NCBI RefSeq assembly: GCF_001182725.1 | Contig: NZ_CWHU01000005.1 | Span: 496,001 to 560,000, forward strand | Origin: Anaerococcus jeddahensis | Lineage (GTDB): Bacteria > Bacillota > Clostridia > Tissierellales > Peptoniphilaceae | DNA length: 64,000 bases | Direction of reading: 5' to 3' | The notes under the pieces: model-generated | The model's input: the letters and a program-made list of their open reading frames with translations, nothing else | Database searches by the model: none | What the model was told of the DNA's origin: nothing | Part shown: positions 25,840 to 35,105 of the stretch, piece by piece | How the letters are laid out: each line of letters starts with the position of its first letter | How positions within the stretch are numbered: the first letter of the stretch is position 1 | Program-made: the position numbers and the translations under genes

Positions 25840-27615
25840 ATGGATGCACGCAAGGGAAATATCTATGAGATATTAAATGGAAATAAGCAGTTCTTGATTC
25901 CAGTGTATCAGAGATTTTATAGCTGGGATATTGATCAGTGCAAACGACTTTGGAATGATATTGTTGAAATGCAAAAAAATGGAAAGCTTGGTCATTTTGT
26001 TGGATCTATTGTTAATATTGCTGAGCAGGCAATGCCAACAGGTGTTCAAAAATTTATGATTATTGATGGTCAACAGCGAATGACTACCTTAATGCTGCTT
26101 CTTCTGTCTTTGCGAAATTATGCAATAAAAAATCCAAATGATACAACGATAAATGCTCGCCGTATAGATAATATGCTTTTAAAAAATGAGTATGAAATTG
26201 GTGATGAAAGATATAAGCTTTTGTTAACTGAAACAGATCGAGATATTCTCATAAGCCTTGTTGATGAAAAACCAATTATGGAAGGAACTAGGTCAAGACT
26301 TATTGAAAATTATAATTTTTTTGTAGCTAAGCTTGCAGATAAAGAAATTGAGCCTTTTGAGCTTTATGAGTCAATTGGAAAATTACAAATTGTTAATATC
26401 ACATTAGATCGAGCTGTTGATGATGCACAAGCAATTTTTGAAAGTTTGAATTCAACGGGTAAGGAACTTTCTGAATCTGATTTGATTCGTAACTATATAT
26501 TGATGGGACTAGAACCTTCAGAGCAAACTTATGTGTATGAACATCTTTGGCGACCTATGGAACAACTATTTGTATATGAAACACAAGCAACAGTAATGGA
26601 TGCTTTTTTCCGCCATTATTTGACTATGAAATTATCTCGTATTCCAAAGCTGGGCCGTGTATATGAAGAGTTTAAGCTTTATCATTTGAACTGTGAATTT
26701 AGAACTATAAGAGAACTATGTCAAGATTTGCTAGAATACGCAAAATATTACACAGACATTGTATTTATTAGAAATTCTGACAAAGATTTAAAAAGGCTAT
26801 ATAAGGATATTATTGATTTAAAAATGGAAGTATCTTATCCATTCTTATTGAAAATTCATAAGGATTGCGATGAGGGCCTAATTACATCGGACGAGTTGAA
26901 AGAAATTCTAAAACTTTGCATTAGCTATGTAATAAGACGTTCAATTTGCGAGATCCCTACTAATTCACTGAACAAAACCTTTGCAACTATGAGAAATTTT
27001 ATTAGACTAGATGATTATGTGAATTCTGTTAAGGCCTTCTTCTTGATGCTAGATTCTTATAAAGAATTCCCAGATAACGATAAGTTTGAAATTGCATTTG
27101 TGAGTCGTGATATTTACAATATGCGTAATAGAAATTATATTCTTAGCCGTTTGGAAAATTTTGAAAACAAAGCTCCAATTATAATAGAAAATTATACAAT
27201 TGAGCATATAATGCCTCAGAACAAAAATCTTTCTTTAGAGTGGCAAGCTGATCTCGGTGACGATTGGCAGGAGGTTCAGAAAAATTATTTACATACAATT
27301 GGTAATCTTACTTTGACTGCATATAATTCTGAGATGAGCGATAGGAGTTTTTTGGAAAAGATGGATATGCAGGGAGGATTCAAAGAAAGTGCACTTAGAC
27401 TTAATAAATATGTTGTTTTACAAAATGAGTGGAATGAAAAACATATAAAAGAAAGAGCAAAGGAATTAGCTAAGAAAGCTGAATCTATTTGGACATATCC
27501 AACTTTAACAGCAGAAGAACTTTCACAATATCAAGTAGAAGAAAAAACAACTGAGAAGTATTCATTACAAACATATGATATGAATGATTTAAAAAGAGTC
27601 TATTCGAATTATTGA
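25840..27615 (+). CDS. DUF262/DUF1524 (GmrSD-like) protein, probable type IV restriction or phage defence
   Basis: 591 residues after GGAGGTGCGAT. The N-terminal DUF262 domain shows FLIPVYQRFYSW and the DGQQR motif (MIIDGQQRMTTL), which in GmrS and DndB-like ParB-fold proteins binds and hydrolyses nucleotides. The C-terminal DUF1524 His-Me nuclease motif reads YTIEHIMPQN, followed by HTIGNLTLTAYNSEMSD. GmrSD-type enzymes cut modified phage DNA. The C-terminal DUF5655 domain normally fused in this family is cut off by a one-base frameshift near 27590 and appears as the next frame. Codon use looks less AT-biased than in its neighbours, fitting horizontal gain. Confidence 0.85.
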   Translation: MDARKGNIYEILNGNKQFLIPVYQRFYSWDIDQCKRLWNDIVEMQKNGKLGHFVGSIVNIAEQAMPTGVQKFMIIDGQQRMTTLMLLLLSLRNYAIKNPNDTTINARRIDNMLLKNEYEIGDERYKLLLTETDRDILISLVDEKPIMEGTRSRLIENYNFFVAKLADKEIEPFELYESIGKLQIVNITLDRAVDDAQAIFESLNSTGKELSESDLIRNYILMGLEPSEQTYVYEHLWRPMEQLFVYETQATVMDAFFRHYLTMKLSRIPKLGRVYEEFKLYHLNCEFRTIRELCQDLLEYAKYYTDIVFIRNSDKDLKRLYKDIIDLKMEVSYPFLLKIHKDCDEGLITSDELKEILKLCISYVIRRSICEIPTNSLNKTFATMRNFIRLDDYVNSVKAFFLMLDSYKEFPDNDKFEIAFVSRDIYNMRNRNYILSRLENFENKAPIIIENYTIEHIMPQNKNLSLEWQADLGDDWQEVQKNYLHTIGNLTLTAYNSEMSDRSFLEKMDMQGGFKESALRLNKYVVLQNEWNEKHIKERAKELAKKAESIWTYPTLTAEELSQYQVEEKTTEKYSLQTYDMNDLKRVYSNY

Positions 27616-27905
27616 ATAATCGAATCATGAATCTATCTCCAGCAGTAAAAAAGGAATATAAAAAGTTTTATGTTGCCTATAAGCTGGATACTAATTTTGT
27701 AGATATTATTTTCCAGAAACAAAGATTGCGTATTTCAATTAATATGAAGTTTCCAGATATTATTGACCATAATGGTATTTGCAGAGATATTACTGGAATA
27801 GGTCGTTGGGGAAATGGCGATGTAGAATTGTTTATGGAGCATAAGGATGAATTAGATCAAGTTATGGAAATTGTGAAACAATCTTTTGATGCCCAGGGAG
27901 AATAA
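27612..27905 (+). pseudogene. DUF5655 domain, split from the DUF262 gene by a frameshift
   Basis: The frame reads NNRIMNLSPAVKKEYKKFYV and ends GRWGNGDVELFMEHKDELDQ before a short tail, which is the DUF5655 domain usually found at the end of DUF262-DUF1524 proteins. Adding one A to the run at about 27590-27594 joins the frames as NDLKKSLFELLNNRIMNL, restoring the helix that leads into the domain. It has no ribosome site of its own; the nominal TTG start overlaps the upstream TGA, so translation by reinitiation is conceivable. Confidence 0.7.
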
Positions 27906-28264
27906 TTATTTTAAGACATAAAAAAATCTTTGTCTGAAAAATATAAAAACAAAATCGCCTAAAAAGAAAAATGCCAACGACGATTGCATTAATAAATTGT
28001 GCTCCTACAAGAATGACGAGTATAAAAAATTATGTTTCCAATCAGAAGGCAAGGCGTGTAGAGATTATAGACCTATTGTCCAAATCAAATACAGAACACA
28101 ATTTAGATTTAGAAATATGTGAATATGAATTTAATTAGTTTGGAATGCTTTAAGGAAATACTTAAGTTGAAAGACTTTAAAAATAAAAAGTTGTGGATGT
28201 AATCTTATAAGGCTTAATCTTGTATCAAATAATGTTAAAAAATTTTGAGAGGGGGAGATGAAAA
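27906..28264. other. Gene-free stretch with recombinase remnant
   Basis: It contains the recombinase scrap at 27961-28060 and the GAGAGGGGGAGATG ribosome site of the next gene. Otherwise only AT-rich, stop-filled sequence is seen. Confidence 0.5.
27961..28060 (+). pseudogene. Second scrap of the recombinase 3' end
   Basis: AAAGAAAAATGCCAA, ATTAATAAATTGT and CTCCTACAAGAATGACGAG match 21120-21220 closely. The two copies lie in the same orientation about 6.8 kb apart and bracket the most decayed part of the island. Confidence 0.65.
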
Positions 28265-28914
28265 ATGCGAATTATTAAATATAGCAAGTCTGAGGAAGGC
28301 ATAAATATAGCTACCCATATTTTAGGATTTATCTTAAGCCTGATATTTTTTATACCAATAGTAGTTGATGCTTACACAGGTAAAGACCTGATTAGATTTT
28401 TGGCGTGGTTAATTTATTTTATAGCTATAGCCATAATGTTTTTATCATCAAGCCTTTATCATGCTATGACTCATCCTTTAGCAAGGACAATATTTAGGGC
28501 AATTGATCACGGTGTAATATATTTAACAATAGCAGGCTCATATACTCCAATTATCTTAATCGGTTTAAGGTCTACTTTTTCCATAGTTATATTTGTTCTA
28601 ATCTGGATTTTGGCATTGATAGGAATTACGATGAACATAATAGCCTTTACAACAGGTAAAGAAGATAAGATAAATAAGGCTTCTATGATTATATATATGG
28701 TAATGGGATGGGTATCTCTTATCCTTATCTATCAGATTTATAAGTATATAGGTATATGCTATATTTTATTTTTGTTACTTGGCGGACTGTTTTATACCAT
28801 AGGAGCTATTTTTTATTCTATAAAAAAATTCCCTACAATCATGCCTTGTGGCATATTTTTATACTTGCAGCAAGTTTTGTAATGTTTTATGGCAACTATA
28901 GGTTTTTAGGGTAA
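28265..28914 (+). pseudogene. Hemolysin III family (PAQR-like) membrane protein, frameshifted near the C-terminus
   Basis: The first 190 residues are normal for the family, with seven-helix topology, SSLYHAMTHP and the second motif AIDHGVIYL. The frame as given ends LYLQQVL at 28882. One extra A in the A7 run at about 28822-28828 restores KKIPYNHALWHIFILAASFV and a stop at 28914, recovering the third conserved His motif. The metal-binding His of the last helix would otherwise be lost. It may be a true mutation or a homopolymer error. Confidence 0.8.
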
Positions 28915-29524
28915 TAGCGAGAAAAGATTAAAGTAAGTATAAAATTATTAGATAAGTAATAAATAATGGAATTAGCTGAAAAGACAAAGATAGAACTAGT
29001 ATAAAAGATCATAAAAAATTAAAATCTCATTCATATTAATCTATCAAGCATTGTTTAAAGTGTGTAATGATGGATAAGGAAATTAATAAATGCTAGAAAC
29101 TAACATGTTTTTTAGGATTTTCGCAAAGTTTCGATTTTAGCTAGAATAATAAAAAAGCTTGATTTTCTTATATAAAAACATATATACGCAAAATATGTGC
29201 TAGATAATAACAGTGATTTAGATTTCATGGTTTTGATGTAATTTTTGGCAGAAGAAAAAGAATAACAAACAATCTGAAAACTCGACAGTTTTGGTTGCTT
29301 TTAGGCAGTGAAATAGAAGCTAGTATAAATTAGATAATTTGGAATTTTAAGTCCTGGAACCTGCCATATCTGCAAAAAATCTTCTGAGCATAGCATTGAA
29401 AACACAGGAGGTGAAGATTTGGTTTTACTCACTGTGGTTATAGAACACTAAATCAAAGTTTGAAATAAAACTTATTGACGATAAATTAATTGAAAAATCT
29501 TTATAATAAAATAAAATTTAAACT
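28915..29524. other. Gene-free decayed stretch
   Basis: No intact gene is found. A cupin-like scrap lies at 29353-29451. The rest is AT-rich with frequent stops; short fragments such as RILAKFRF cannot be assigned. Confidence 0.5.
29353..29451 (+). pseudogene. Scrap resembling the end of a cupin-domain protein
   Basis: One frame reads PGTCHICKKSSEHSIENTGG and then EDLVLLTVVIEH before TAA. The pattern of His, Glu-Asn-Thr-Gly and a final beta strand resembles the second cupin motif and its last strand. Nothing upstream is in frame. Confidence 0.4.
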
Positions 29525-29556
29525 AAAAAAGACTGGATTATTTCCAGTCTTTTTTA
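29525..29556. terminator. Bidirectional terminator
   Basis: AAAGACTGGA and TCCAGTCTTT form a perfect 10-bp stem around TTATT, with A and T runs on either side. It serves the YjgR-type ATPase on the minus strand. Confidence 0.85.
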
Positions 29557-29558
29557 TC

Positions 29559-31046
29559 TTATCTTCTTTTTTTCATGGAACCGAGGATTCCTCTTGCGAT
29601 TTCACGACCAATGGTTCTCGTAATGGTGCCGAGCATGGAGTCGATGCCCTTATCGACGTAAGTCTTTTGTCTGCGGCTGGACTTTTGTGCTCTTTCTAAT
29701 TCTTTTCTTTGAGCTTCAAGTTCTTTCTGTCTTTCGGCGTCTATTTTTTCTTTTTCAGCTTCCGATTTTTCTTTTTCAATTCTTTCTAAAAGAATTTCGT
29801 AGGCGGATTCTCTGTCGATAGGATCCTTGTACTTTGTATAAAGTTGCGAAGATTCAACCAAGTCTTTATACTCCTCATCGGTTAGTGTCGCAAATGATGA
29901 GTGGGGTGGAAGGATTAGTGCCTTGTCTGCAACTGTTGGTGCACCACTTTCATCGGCAAATGAAACCAATGCTTCACCAGTCCTAAGATTTATGATTCCT
30001 TCTTTTATATTCATGGATTCATCCTGTCTAAATGTGTCTGCAACAGCGTTTATCGCCTTTAGTTCCTTTGGAGAATAAGCCCTTAGTTGATGGACGATTC
30101 TGTTAGAAAGTTGTGACGATATGGATTCCGGCACGTCGAGAGGATTTTGAGTGATGAAGAATACGCCCACCCCTTTAGAGCGCACTAGACGAACGACTTG
30201 GATAATTTTGTCTTGTAAAACTTTTGGAGTGTTGTTAAATAGTAAATGTGCTTCGTCAAAGAAAAATACAAGCTTAGGTCTGTCCAAATCTCCAACTTCT
30301 GGGAAGTTTTCATAGATTTCTGAAAGCAAGTATAAAAGAAGCATGGAGTAGAGAAGTGGATTTGAAATCAATTTTGTGGCATTTAAAATATTTACCACAC
30401 CCTTGCCACTTGTGTCTGTTCTAATAAGATCGCCTATATCTATCGCAGGCTCTCCGAAAAATAAATCGCCCCCAGCATCTTCAATAAACAAAAGTTTTCT
30501 AGAAATGGCAGAGAGACTTTGACTAGCCACATTTCCGTAGGTCCTACTAATCTCGTCCTTATTTTCACCGACGTAATTAATCACCTGTTTAAGATCCTTT
30601 AAATCTATTAACAGAAGACCTTCGCTGTCGGCAACTTTGAAAATAATATTTAAAACCCCAGTCTGAGTATCGTTTAGCTCCAAAATATTTGCGAGCATAA
30701 GAGGACCCATCTCTGAAACAGTAACCCTAAGAGGAATTCCTTTTTCACCGTAGATGTCCCACATATTTACAGGATAATTTTTAAAATCAAAATTAGAAAT
30801 ACCTAGCTCTTCAAGCCTTGAATTTAATTTGTCATTCATCTCGCCAGGCTTTGAAATATTTGCAAGATCGCCCTTCACATCCGCAAGAATGGTCGCAACC
30901 CCAGCGTTAGAGAGACCTTCCGTAAGCACTTTCAAAGTAACAGTTTTACCAGTTCCAGTAGCACCGCTGATCAGTCCGTGTCTATTAATTTTATTTAAAA
31001 GTATATAGTTTTCCTTATTCCCTTTGCCAATCAAAATTTTGTCCAT
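29559..31046 (-). CDS. yjgR: HerA/YjgR-type (DUF853) ATPase
   Basis: 495 residues. Walker A is SGATGTGKTVTL near residue 33; Walker B is KLVFFFDEAHLLF near residue 260; an arginine-finger region lies near VRSKGVGVFFITQNP. The C-terminal 90 residues are a charged helix (EKSEAEKEKIDAERQKELEA) and a basic tail. DUF853 proteins are HerA/FtsK-superfamily hexameric ATPases of unknown role. The ribosome site GGAGG lies just upstream of ATG 31046. The gene stands alone, with its own terminator. Confidence 0.85.
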   Translation of the reverse strand: MDKILIGKGNKENYILLNKINRHGLISGATGTGKTVTLKVLTEGLSNAGVATILADVKGDLANISKPGEMNDKLNSRLEELGISNFDFKNYPVNMWDIYGEKGIPLRVTVSEMGPLMLANILELNDTQTGVLNIIFKVADSEGLLLIDLKDLKQVINYVGENKDEISRTYGNVASQSLSAISRKLLFIEDAGGDLFFGEPAIDIGDLIRTDTSGKGVVNILNATKLISNPLLYSMLLLYLLSEIYENFPEVGDLDRPKLVFFFDEAHLLFNNTPKVLQDKIIQVVRLVRSKGVGVFFITQNPLDVPESISSQLSNRIVHQLRAYSPKELKAINAVADTFRQDESMNIKEGIINLRTGEALVSFADESGAPTVADKALILPPHSSFATLTDEEYKDLVESSQLYTKYKDPIDRESAYEILLERIEKEKSEAEKEKIDAERQKELEAQRKELERAQKSSRRQKTYVDKGIDSMLGTITRTIGREIARGILGSMKKRR

Positions 31047-31372
31047 CAGATCCTCCTTTTATATTTGATTTAATTATAACACATTAAATACAGACAAAGA
31101 CATAGATTATAAAATAATATCTTGAAAAAATTGGAAAAGATTTTTCGTTTTAATGATATCTTAGACCTACTGTTAAAATGTTTGTTGATATTTTTCAATG
31201 TTCGGTCAGTATTATTTGACATACTCAGATGGTAAAGATAGATAAATCATCAACTGTAGTAATTTTACAGAAATCACTTACCGCTCAATAACCAGTCAGA
31301 TTATGCTAATTCTTGTGCTAGACGATGAATTTAAATTGTTCATAATAATTAATAAAATCAAAGGAGAAAATA
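31047..31372. other. Divergent intergenic region
   Basis: This 326-base gap between divergent genes holds the ribosome sites of both (AGGAGG for the minus gene, AAAGGAG for the plus gene) and AT-rich promoter sequence. No repeat or structured element stands out. Confidence 0.45.
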
Positions 31373-31873
31373 ATGGGTAAAATTTTAAAATCTGTAGAAG
31401 AAGTAAAGAACTTGCTTGAAATTGATTCTTTTAGAAATATTACTAAAGAAAAAGTAATAGAATTTGTATCACAAATTCCAAATATGGATAAGGAAGTTGC
31501 TATAAATATAATTAATCAATTTCCATCATATGTAAAATTATCTGAAACTATGATAGTACAGTTGAAGAATCTTTGTAGTGATGCACTAACACAAAATAAT
31601 AAAAGCAATGAAGCATCAATTAATGCTTATAGCAAAATTCTTGATGATTTAGGAATCCTTTTGCATAAAGAAGAATTAACTTTTGAAGAGAAAAAATATA
31701 TTACAGAACAAATGGTTTCAATAGCGGATAAGATATCAGCTAAAGATACAGAAAATAAAAAATTCATTAATAATAAGATAGGTTATGTTTCCATGGCATT
31801 TATGGCAGTAGTAGGAGTAGGTGTTTTGATTTTAGGAGGGGGAAATATTTCAATTGATGATAATCATATATAA
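31373..31873 (+). CDS. Small C-terminally membrane-anchored hypothetical protein
   Basis: 166 residues with AAAGGAG upstream. The body is helical and soluble (ITKEKVIEFVSQIPNMDKEV). One hydrophobic helix at about 138-155 (YVSMAFMAVVGVGVLILGG) anchors the C-terminus, with about ten residues beyond it. I do not recognise a family. It is followed by a terminator interrupted by the dispersed element at 31984. Confidence 0.6.
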   Translation: MGKILKSVEEVKNLLEIDSFRNITKEKVIEFVSQIPNMDKEVAINIINQFPSYVKLSETMIVQLKNLCSDALTQNNKSNEASINAYSKILDDLGILLHKEELTFEEKKYITEQMVSIADKISAKDTENKKFINNKIGYVSMAFMAVVGVGVLILGGGNISIDDNHI

Positions 31874-31956
31874 AATCAAATTTGAAAAAAATTAGAATGA
31901 ATTATAAACTTAAAGGTAAGAATTAATTTTACACAGTCTCTATTTAAAATTAGAAA

Positions 31957-31983
31957 GCAAAAACCAGCACATGATGTGCTGCT
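31957..31983 (+). terminator. Terminator hairpin split by the dispersed element
   Basis: AAAAACCAGCA and TGCTG form the hairpin. The T-run half (CTGGTTTTTC) now lies beyond the element, at 32241-32252. The original terminator would have been a CCAGCA/TGCTGG stem followed by T. Confidence 0.6.
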
Positions 31984-32238
31984 CAGAGCGTAGACAAAGT
32001 CAGTTTAATAATTTATTAATAATTCGAAAATAAAATTAGGCTAAAACCCATCTCGACTAGATTATTGTGCCTTAATTTGGCACAATAATCCCTAAAACTA
32101 AGTGCGAAAGCACGAAGAAGTTTGCAAAGCAAACGTGTTTTAGTGCGAGTGAAACGAACGTATGGAGAGATCTCATGAGATTTCTCCGCTCGTTGCACTC
32201 GGTCGAAATGGAAAATTTTTTAGTTTGTCAACAGTCTG
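31984..32238. repeat. MITE-like terminator-associated element, copy A
   Basis: 255 bases. The left end CAGAGCGTAGACAAAGT and the complement of the right end CAGACTGTTGACAAACT are imperfect inverted repeats (13 of 17). The body shares TTTAATAATTTATTAATAATTC, CCATCTCGACTA, GTGAAACGAACG, the palindrome-like GGAGAGATCTCATGAGAT and CGAAATGG with copies B and C. This copy also has an extra segment at about 32058-32150 containing three hairpins. Small frames in it are not genes. Confidence 0.8.
32060..32155. other. Nested hairpin module inside element copy A
   Basis: GATTATTGTGCC and GGCACAATAATC form a perfect 12-bp stem. Next, an outer stem CTAAAAC/GTTTTAG encloses two inner hairpins, GTGCGAAAGCAC and GTTTGCAAAGCAAAC. 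Copies B and C lack this module. Confidence 0.65.
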
Positions 32239-32362
32239 ACTGCTGGTTTTTCTTTGGGCAATTGCTCTTAAAATATCTATTCTTTGATGGCCCTAATAAA
32301 GTATAATCTAATCGAGGCTTTGATTAATATAAAAAGCTTTAATGAAATTTTTGATTTAATTA

Positions 32363-32731
32363 TTAACTTTCAGGAACTCCAAAATATTTTGCGTCGCTAA
32401 ATCCAAGTATAGCATAGAAAATAGGAGTTAAGAATATTAGTCCTGCAACAAATCCTCCGCTTTTTCCAAATGCTTTTGCTAGTTTTATTTGAGTTTTTAT
32501 AGATATAAATATGTTAACAATTGGTATAAGTAATAGAAGGAATTTAATTCCGCTTCCCCATGTGATTTTAAAAAGAACATAGATATTATAAATAGGAATT
32601 ATTGATGCCCATCCAGCCTCTCCTGCTTTGACAAACATCATCCACATCCCAACAACAAAAACAATTGCTACTATAATACTTAAAACAATATTGAGAGTAC
32701 CACCTGCGCCTAAATTTTTATAATTCTCCAT
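32363..32731 (-). CDS. DUF5684 small membrane protein
   Basis: 122 residues, four hydrophobic helices. The motif AGEAGWASIIPIYNIYVLF followed by a W-G-S turn is typical of DUF5684, seen alone or fused to other domains in Firmicutes; the function is unknown. A ribosome site AAAGGAG precedes ATG 32731. The next genes on the same strand are a two-component system about 580 bases upstream. Confidence 0.8.
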   Translation of the reverse strand: MENYKNLGAGGTLNIVLSIIVAIVFVVGMWMMFVKAGEAGWASIIPIYNIYVLFKITWGSGIKFLLLLIPIVNIFISIKTQIKLAKAFGKSGGFVAGLIFLTPIFYAILGFSDAKYFGVPES

Positions 32732-33231
32732 AATATACTCCTTTCGTTAAATTATTTGCCGCGTTTAAAAGAATTTTTAATTCTTTAATAACTTTGGCCT
32801 AAAGATTTATTTTTTATCATTCTATAAATCTGCAATTTTTACTATAGGTGAAACCATATCAATAAAATTTTGCTTGTTTTTTTTATCTCCTTTTCATTTC
32901 ATTATCACTTTTTTTTATAGTGTGTATATACATCAAAATGCCTTTATCATTTTTGAAACCATTTTTCATCAAACTCTTAATATTTGCTACTCCTTTCTAA
33001 TATATTTACAAAATTGTTTATTGATGATGATTTTCTATTAGTTTAAATAAATTATATCAGCGATTAAACTTTAGCACATCACCCTAAAGTATGAAATTTA
33101 AAGAATTTTTAATTTTTTTTAAAAAGTTTATGTAATTTAATTATTTTATTAAAGGATAAGGGGGCATGTAATTTTTTGCATTAATCCTTGACCATTGTTG
33201 TATAAACTGCCTTTGTATTAATTTATAAATT
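32732..33231. other. Gene-free region
   Basis: About 500 bases of very AT-rich sequence with long T and A runs. It must hold the promoter of the DUF5684 gene on the minus strand. No gene, repeat or riboswitch is recognised. Confidence 0.45.
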
Positions 33232-33273
33232 AAAACAGACTGACCTAAAAATAATTAAAGGTCAGTCTGTTTT
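33232..33273. terminator. Strong terminator of the two-component genes
   Basis: AAAACAGACTGACCT pairs with AGGTCAGTCTGTTTT around an AT loop, a stem of about 15 bp, downstream of the response regulator on the minus strand. Confidence 0.85.
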
Positions 33274-33310
33274 TTAATTTAAATTTTTTTTTATATTATA
33301 TGTCGACTAT

Positions 33311-33937
33311 CTATTCATCTTCTATAACAAAGCCTGTGATACGGGATTGGATTGCAAGTTTGGTTCTGTTGGAAAATCCAGTTTTTTCCAATAGATGTTT
33401 AATATGAGTTTTTACTGTATTTTGCGAGATGTGTAATTTTTTTGCAATTTCTTCATTTCCAACACCAGTTTTAAGAAGCCTAAGAACTTCAATTTCTCTA
33501 GGCGTAAATTCAATAGAGCTAGATAAGCCAAGTTTAACTTCTGGAGTTTCTTCTGGATATATGGATTCACCAGAAAGAGTTCTTTCAACAATTTCTAAAA
33601 TTGTTTCTTGAGAGACTTCTTTATACCAAAAACTGTCGATTCCAATTTTTTTGGCTCGATTCATCCACGACACTTCCGGCATGCTGGTTACAGCAAGAAT
33701 TTTTATATCTGGTTTTAATTTTTTTATTTTTTCTGCAGCGTCCAAGCCGTTTGAACCATCTTGCATAAGAATATCCATTATAACTAGGTCGATATGGCTT
33801 TTTAAAACGTAGGTATCTGCAAACATTGCACTATCAATACAATATATAACTTCATATTCTGGGGCTTGGTTTATAGAAAGTTTAAAAAGTTCTCTTGAAA
33901 CAAATTGATCATCTACAATCATTATTTTATAAGTCAT
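33311..33937 (-). CDS. NarL/LuxR-family response regulator
   Basis: 208 residues. The receiver domain has IMIVDDQ, the phospho-acceptor Asp in LVIMDILMQDG near residue 55 and the Thr/Ser at AVTSMPEV. The C-terminal LuxR helix-turn-helix reads FTPREIEVLRLLKTGVGNEE, then IAKKLHISQNTVKTHIKHL. It overlaps the histidine kinase gene by 11 bases, so the pair is co-translated. The target genes cannot be read from the window. Confidence 0.92.
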   Translation of the reverse strand: MTYKIMIVDDQFVSRELFKLSINQAPEYEVIYCIDSAMFADTYVLKSHIDLVIMDILMQDGSNGLDAAEKIKKLKPDIKILAVTSMPEVSWMNRAKKIGIDSFWYKEVSQETILEIVERTLSGESIYPEETPEVKLGLSSSIEFTPREIEVLRLLKTGVGNEEIAKKLHISQNTVKTHIKHLLEKTGFSNRTKLAIQSRITGFVIEDE

Positions 33938-34907
33938 AATTTTCTCCTTTTATCCAAGATATTTCAAGTTTAAAGTTTTGTTCAGTATTTATTTTAATTG
34001 TACTGTCAAAGGAGTCTAAGCGTTGACGAATATTTTTTAGCCCTCCTTTTTCAACTATAGGTTCATAAGCTTTTAAACCGTCATTTTCAATTTTGCAATG
34101 AATTCTAAATTCATCTTCATATAAGTTTATCCAAATATTTTTTGCCTGCCCATGGCGAATTGCGTTGTTTAGTGCCTCATGGACTATGTCTACTAAAAGT
34201 ATCCAGTCATTCTCATTTGAAGGTGTTTTACCATTTACATGAACATCTACTCCAATATCTTTTGCCGTTGAAATCAATTTTTCAAATCTGGATTCGTTTT
34301 TAGGTGATTCGTTGTTTTCTTCTAATATTAAAAGACTTTCCATCCAAAGTTTAATCAACTTATCACGCTCTTTTTTTGTCTTATCTGCATTTTCTAAATA
34401 ACGTTTAAAGTAGATTAAAGATTGTCCTATTTTGTCGTGAATTTTTATTTTTGCCTTTAAAATTTCTTTTTGTCTTGTGTATTCCCCAACATTTTTTTGG
34501 TAATCTCTTAAACTTTCATTAATTTTTTTAATCTGTTTAGTTTTCTTTTCGATTTCTTGATACAAGGAACATTCCAATGTGATATTATATGCAATAGTTT
34601 CCTTAACCAAGCAATGATAAAAGATCTTTATTTGCCAAATTTGGCCGAGGCTTTCCAAAACTAGGGGATCTCTTTGTAAAATTTTTATATTTGGTCTAAT
34701 TTTATTGTTTTTAATATTTTCTGCACAAACAAGGTCATTGACTAACATTTTTCCAAAGACTTCATAGCTAATATCTTGCATTATTCTATTTACCAATAGA
34801 GGAGTTCCATCAAGCTTAGAAAAACAAATACCATTAGGAAGATTGTCCATACTCTCTTTAATTGAGTTTTTTCCAATACTTTTCTTTTGCCTTTTAGAAA
34901 ATTCCAT
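33927..34907 (-). CDS. Cytoplasmic sensor histidine kinase (HisKA_3-like)
   Basis: 326 residues from ATG 34907; a TTG at 34925 is the other option and neither has a strong ribosome site. There are no membrane helices. An N-terminal PAS-like region (NLPNGICFSKLDGTPLLVNR) leads into a coiled coil and a dimerisation helix with the likely phospho-His in KIHDKIGQSLIYFKR. The ATPase domain shows HEALNNAIRHGQA and GGLKNIRQRL. A PAS-like domain without a membrane anchor suggests sensing of an internal signal. It partners the LuxR-type regulator. Confidence 0.85.
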   Translation of the reverse strand: MEFSKRQKKSIGKNSIKESMDNLPNGICFSKLDGTPLLVNRIMQDISYEVFGKMLVNDLVCAENIKNNKIRPNIKILQRDPLVLESLGQIWQIKIFYHCLVKETIAYNITLECSLYQEIEKKTKQIKKINESLRDYQKNVGEYTRQKEILKAKIKIHDKIGQSLIYFKRYLENADKTKKERDKLIKLWMESLLILEENNESPKNESRFEKLISTAKDIGVDVHVNGKTPSNENDWILLVDIVHEALNNAIRHGQAKNIWINLYEDEFRIHCKIENDGLKAYEPIVEKGGLKNIRQRLDSFDSTIKINTEQNFKLEISWIKGENYDL

Positions 34908-35105
34908 GATTAATATAATTTCCAAGGTGCAAATTAAAATGTTATATAAATATAAAAAATGTATGGGAAGATAGGGCCTAGTAGGTAAAGATGGCTCATA
35001 TATAAAACAAGCAAATTTTTCATATATTTAATAAAAAGTCTAAAAATAGTTAGATAAAAGAAAAGTTAATAACTTAATATAATCAAATAATAAAAGGAGA
35101 CAATT

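Noticed and set aside
32016-32198. A 60-codon minus-strand frame inside element copy A
   Set aside because: It runs through hairpins of a non-coding repeat, is not preserved in copies B and C, and has no ribosome site.
33240-33273. Possible extra copy of the terminator-associated element because of the text CAGACTG
   Set aside because: It is only the stem of a 15-bp terminator; none of the element's body or second end is present.
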